Assembly (NCBI GenBank): GCA_021647625.1
Contig: JAKIUJ010000021.1
Coordinates: 1 to 32,982, forward strand
Length of the DNA: 32,982 nucleotides
Direction: 5' to 3'
From: Desulfobacula sp.
Lineage (GTDB): Bacteria; Desulfobacterota; Desulfobacteria; Desulfobacterales; Desulfobacteraceae
Shown here piece by piece: positions 32,980-32,982 of the stretch (its first letter is position 1; each line of letters opens with the position of its first letter). The position numbers and the translations under genes were made by a program. Under the pieces are notes generated by a model that searched no databases, had not been told where the DNA came from, and saw nothing but the letters and a program-made list of their open reading frames with translations.

Positions 32980-32982
32980 CAA

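Overview
The window reads as a chromosomal segment of a strictly anaerobic, AT-rich sulfate-reducing bacterium of the Desulfobacterota, most likely Desulfobacteraceae (a Desulfobacula/Desulfobacter-like genome; the genus is inference). The evidence is a bona fide dsrC, an hdrA-flx electron-transfer operon with two UGA-encoded selenocysteines, a siroheme-decarboxylase-type gene, and many multiheme c-type cytochromes.

Layout, left to right. (1) 1-2242, minus strand: a lipoprotein with a periplasmic-binding fold (cut by the window edge) and miaA. (2) 2416-8839, plus strand: an operon with a double HdrA flavoprotein, MvhD/FlxD, two iron-sulfur proteins (FlxC- and FlxB-like) and the NAD(P)H-flavin subunit FlxA. 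Both HdrA and MvhD are interrupted by an in-frame UGA at a position that is cysteine in relatives, and each UGA is followed by a bacterial SECIS-like hairpin, so they are read as selenoproteins. No hdrB or hdrC is present. (3) 8857-9347: dsrC with its own promoter, leader hairpin and strong terminator. (4) 9377-10638: an Ahb-type siroheme decarboxylase subunit translationally coupled to a nitrilase-family amidase. (5) 10644-16846: mlaA, nadC, valS, an acidic protein with IELTD repeats, and rsmE. (6) 16882-17042: tRNA-Phe with promoter and terminator. (7) 17174-17985: a PEP-CTERM surface protein behind a sigma-54-type promoter with upstream repeats.

(8) 18110-32801 is the most distinctive part. 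A plus-strand operon (HAMP membrane protein, heptaheme cytochrome c, second HAMP membrane protein, Cache-PAS-GAF-sigma-54 activator) faces a minus-strand operon of eight genes: NHL lipoprotein, outer-membrane beta-barrel, NHL lipoprotein, dodecaheme cytochrome c, membrane-anchored octaheme cytochrome c, cytochrome b, membrane-anchored triheme cytochrome c, and an exported NHL protein. Together these could carry electrons from the quinone pool, through the periplasm, to or across the outer membrane. The plus-strand operon looks like its dedicated redox sensor/regulator; that link is inference from proximity.

A family of short imperfect palindromes, MITE-like, runs through the window (11614-11739, 26621-26781, an end fragment at 29649-29680, and one cut by the right edge). 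Three of these touch the 5' ends of genes of the cytochrome operon. One is inserted in frame inside the signal-peptide region of the octaheme cytochrome.
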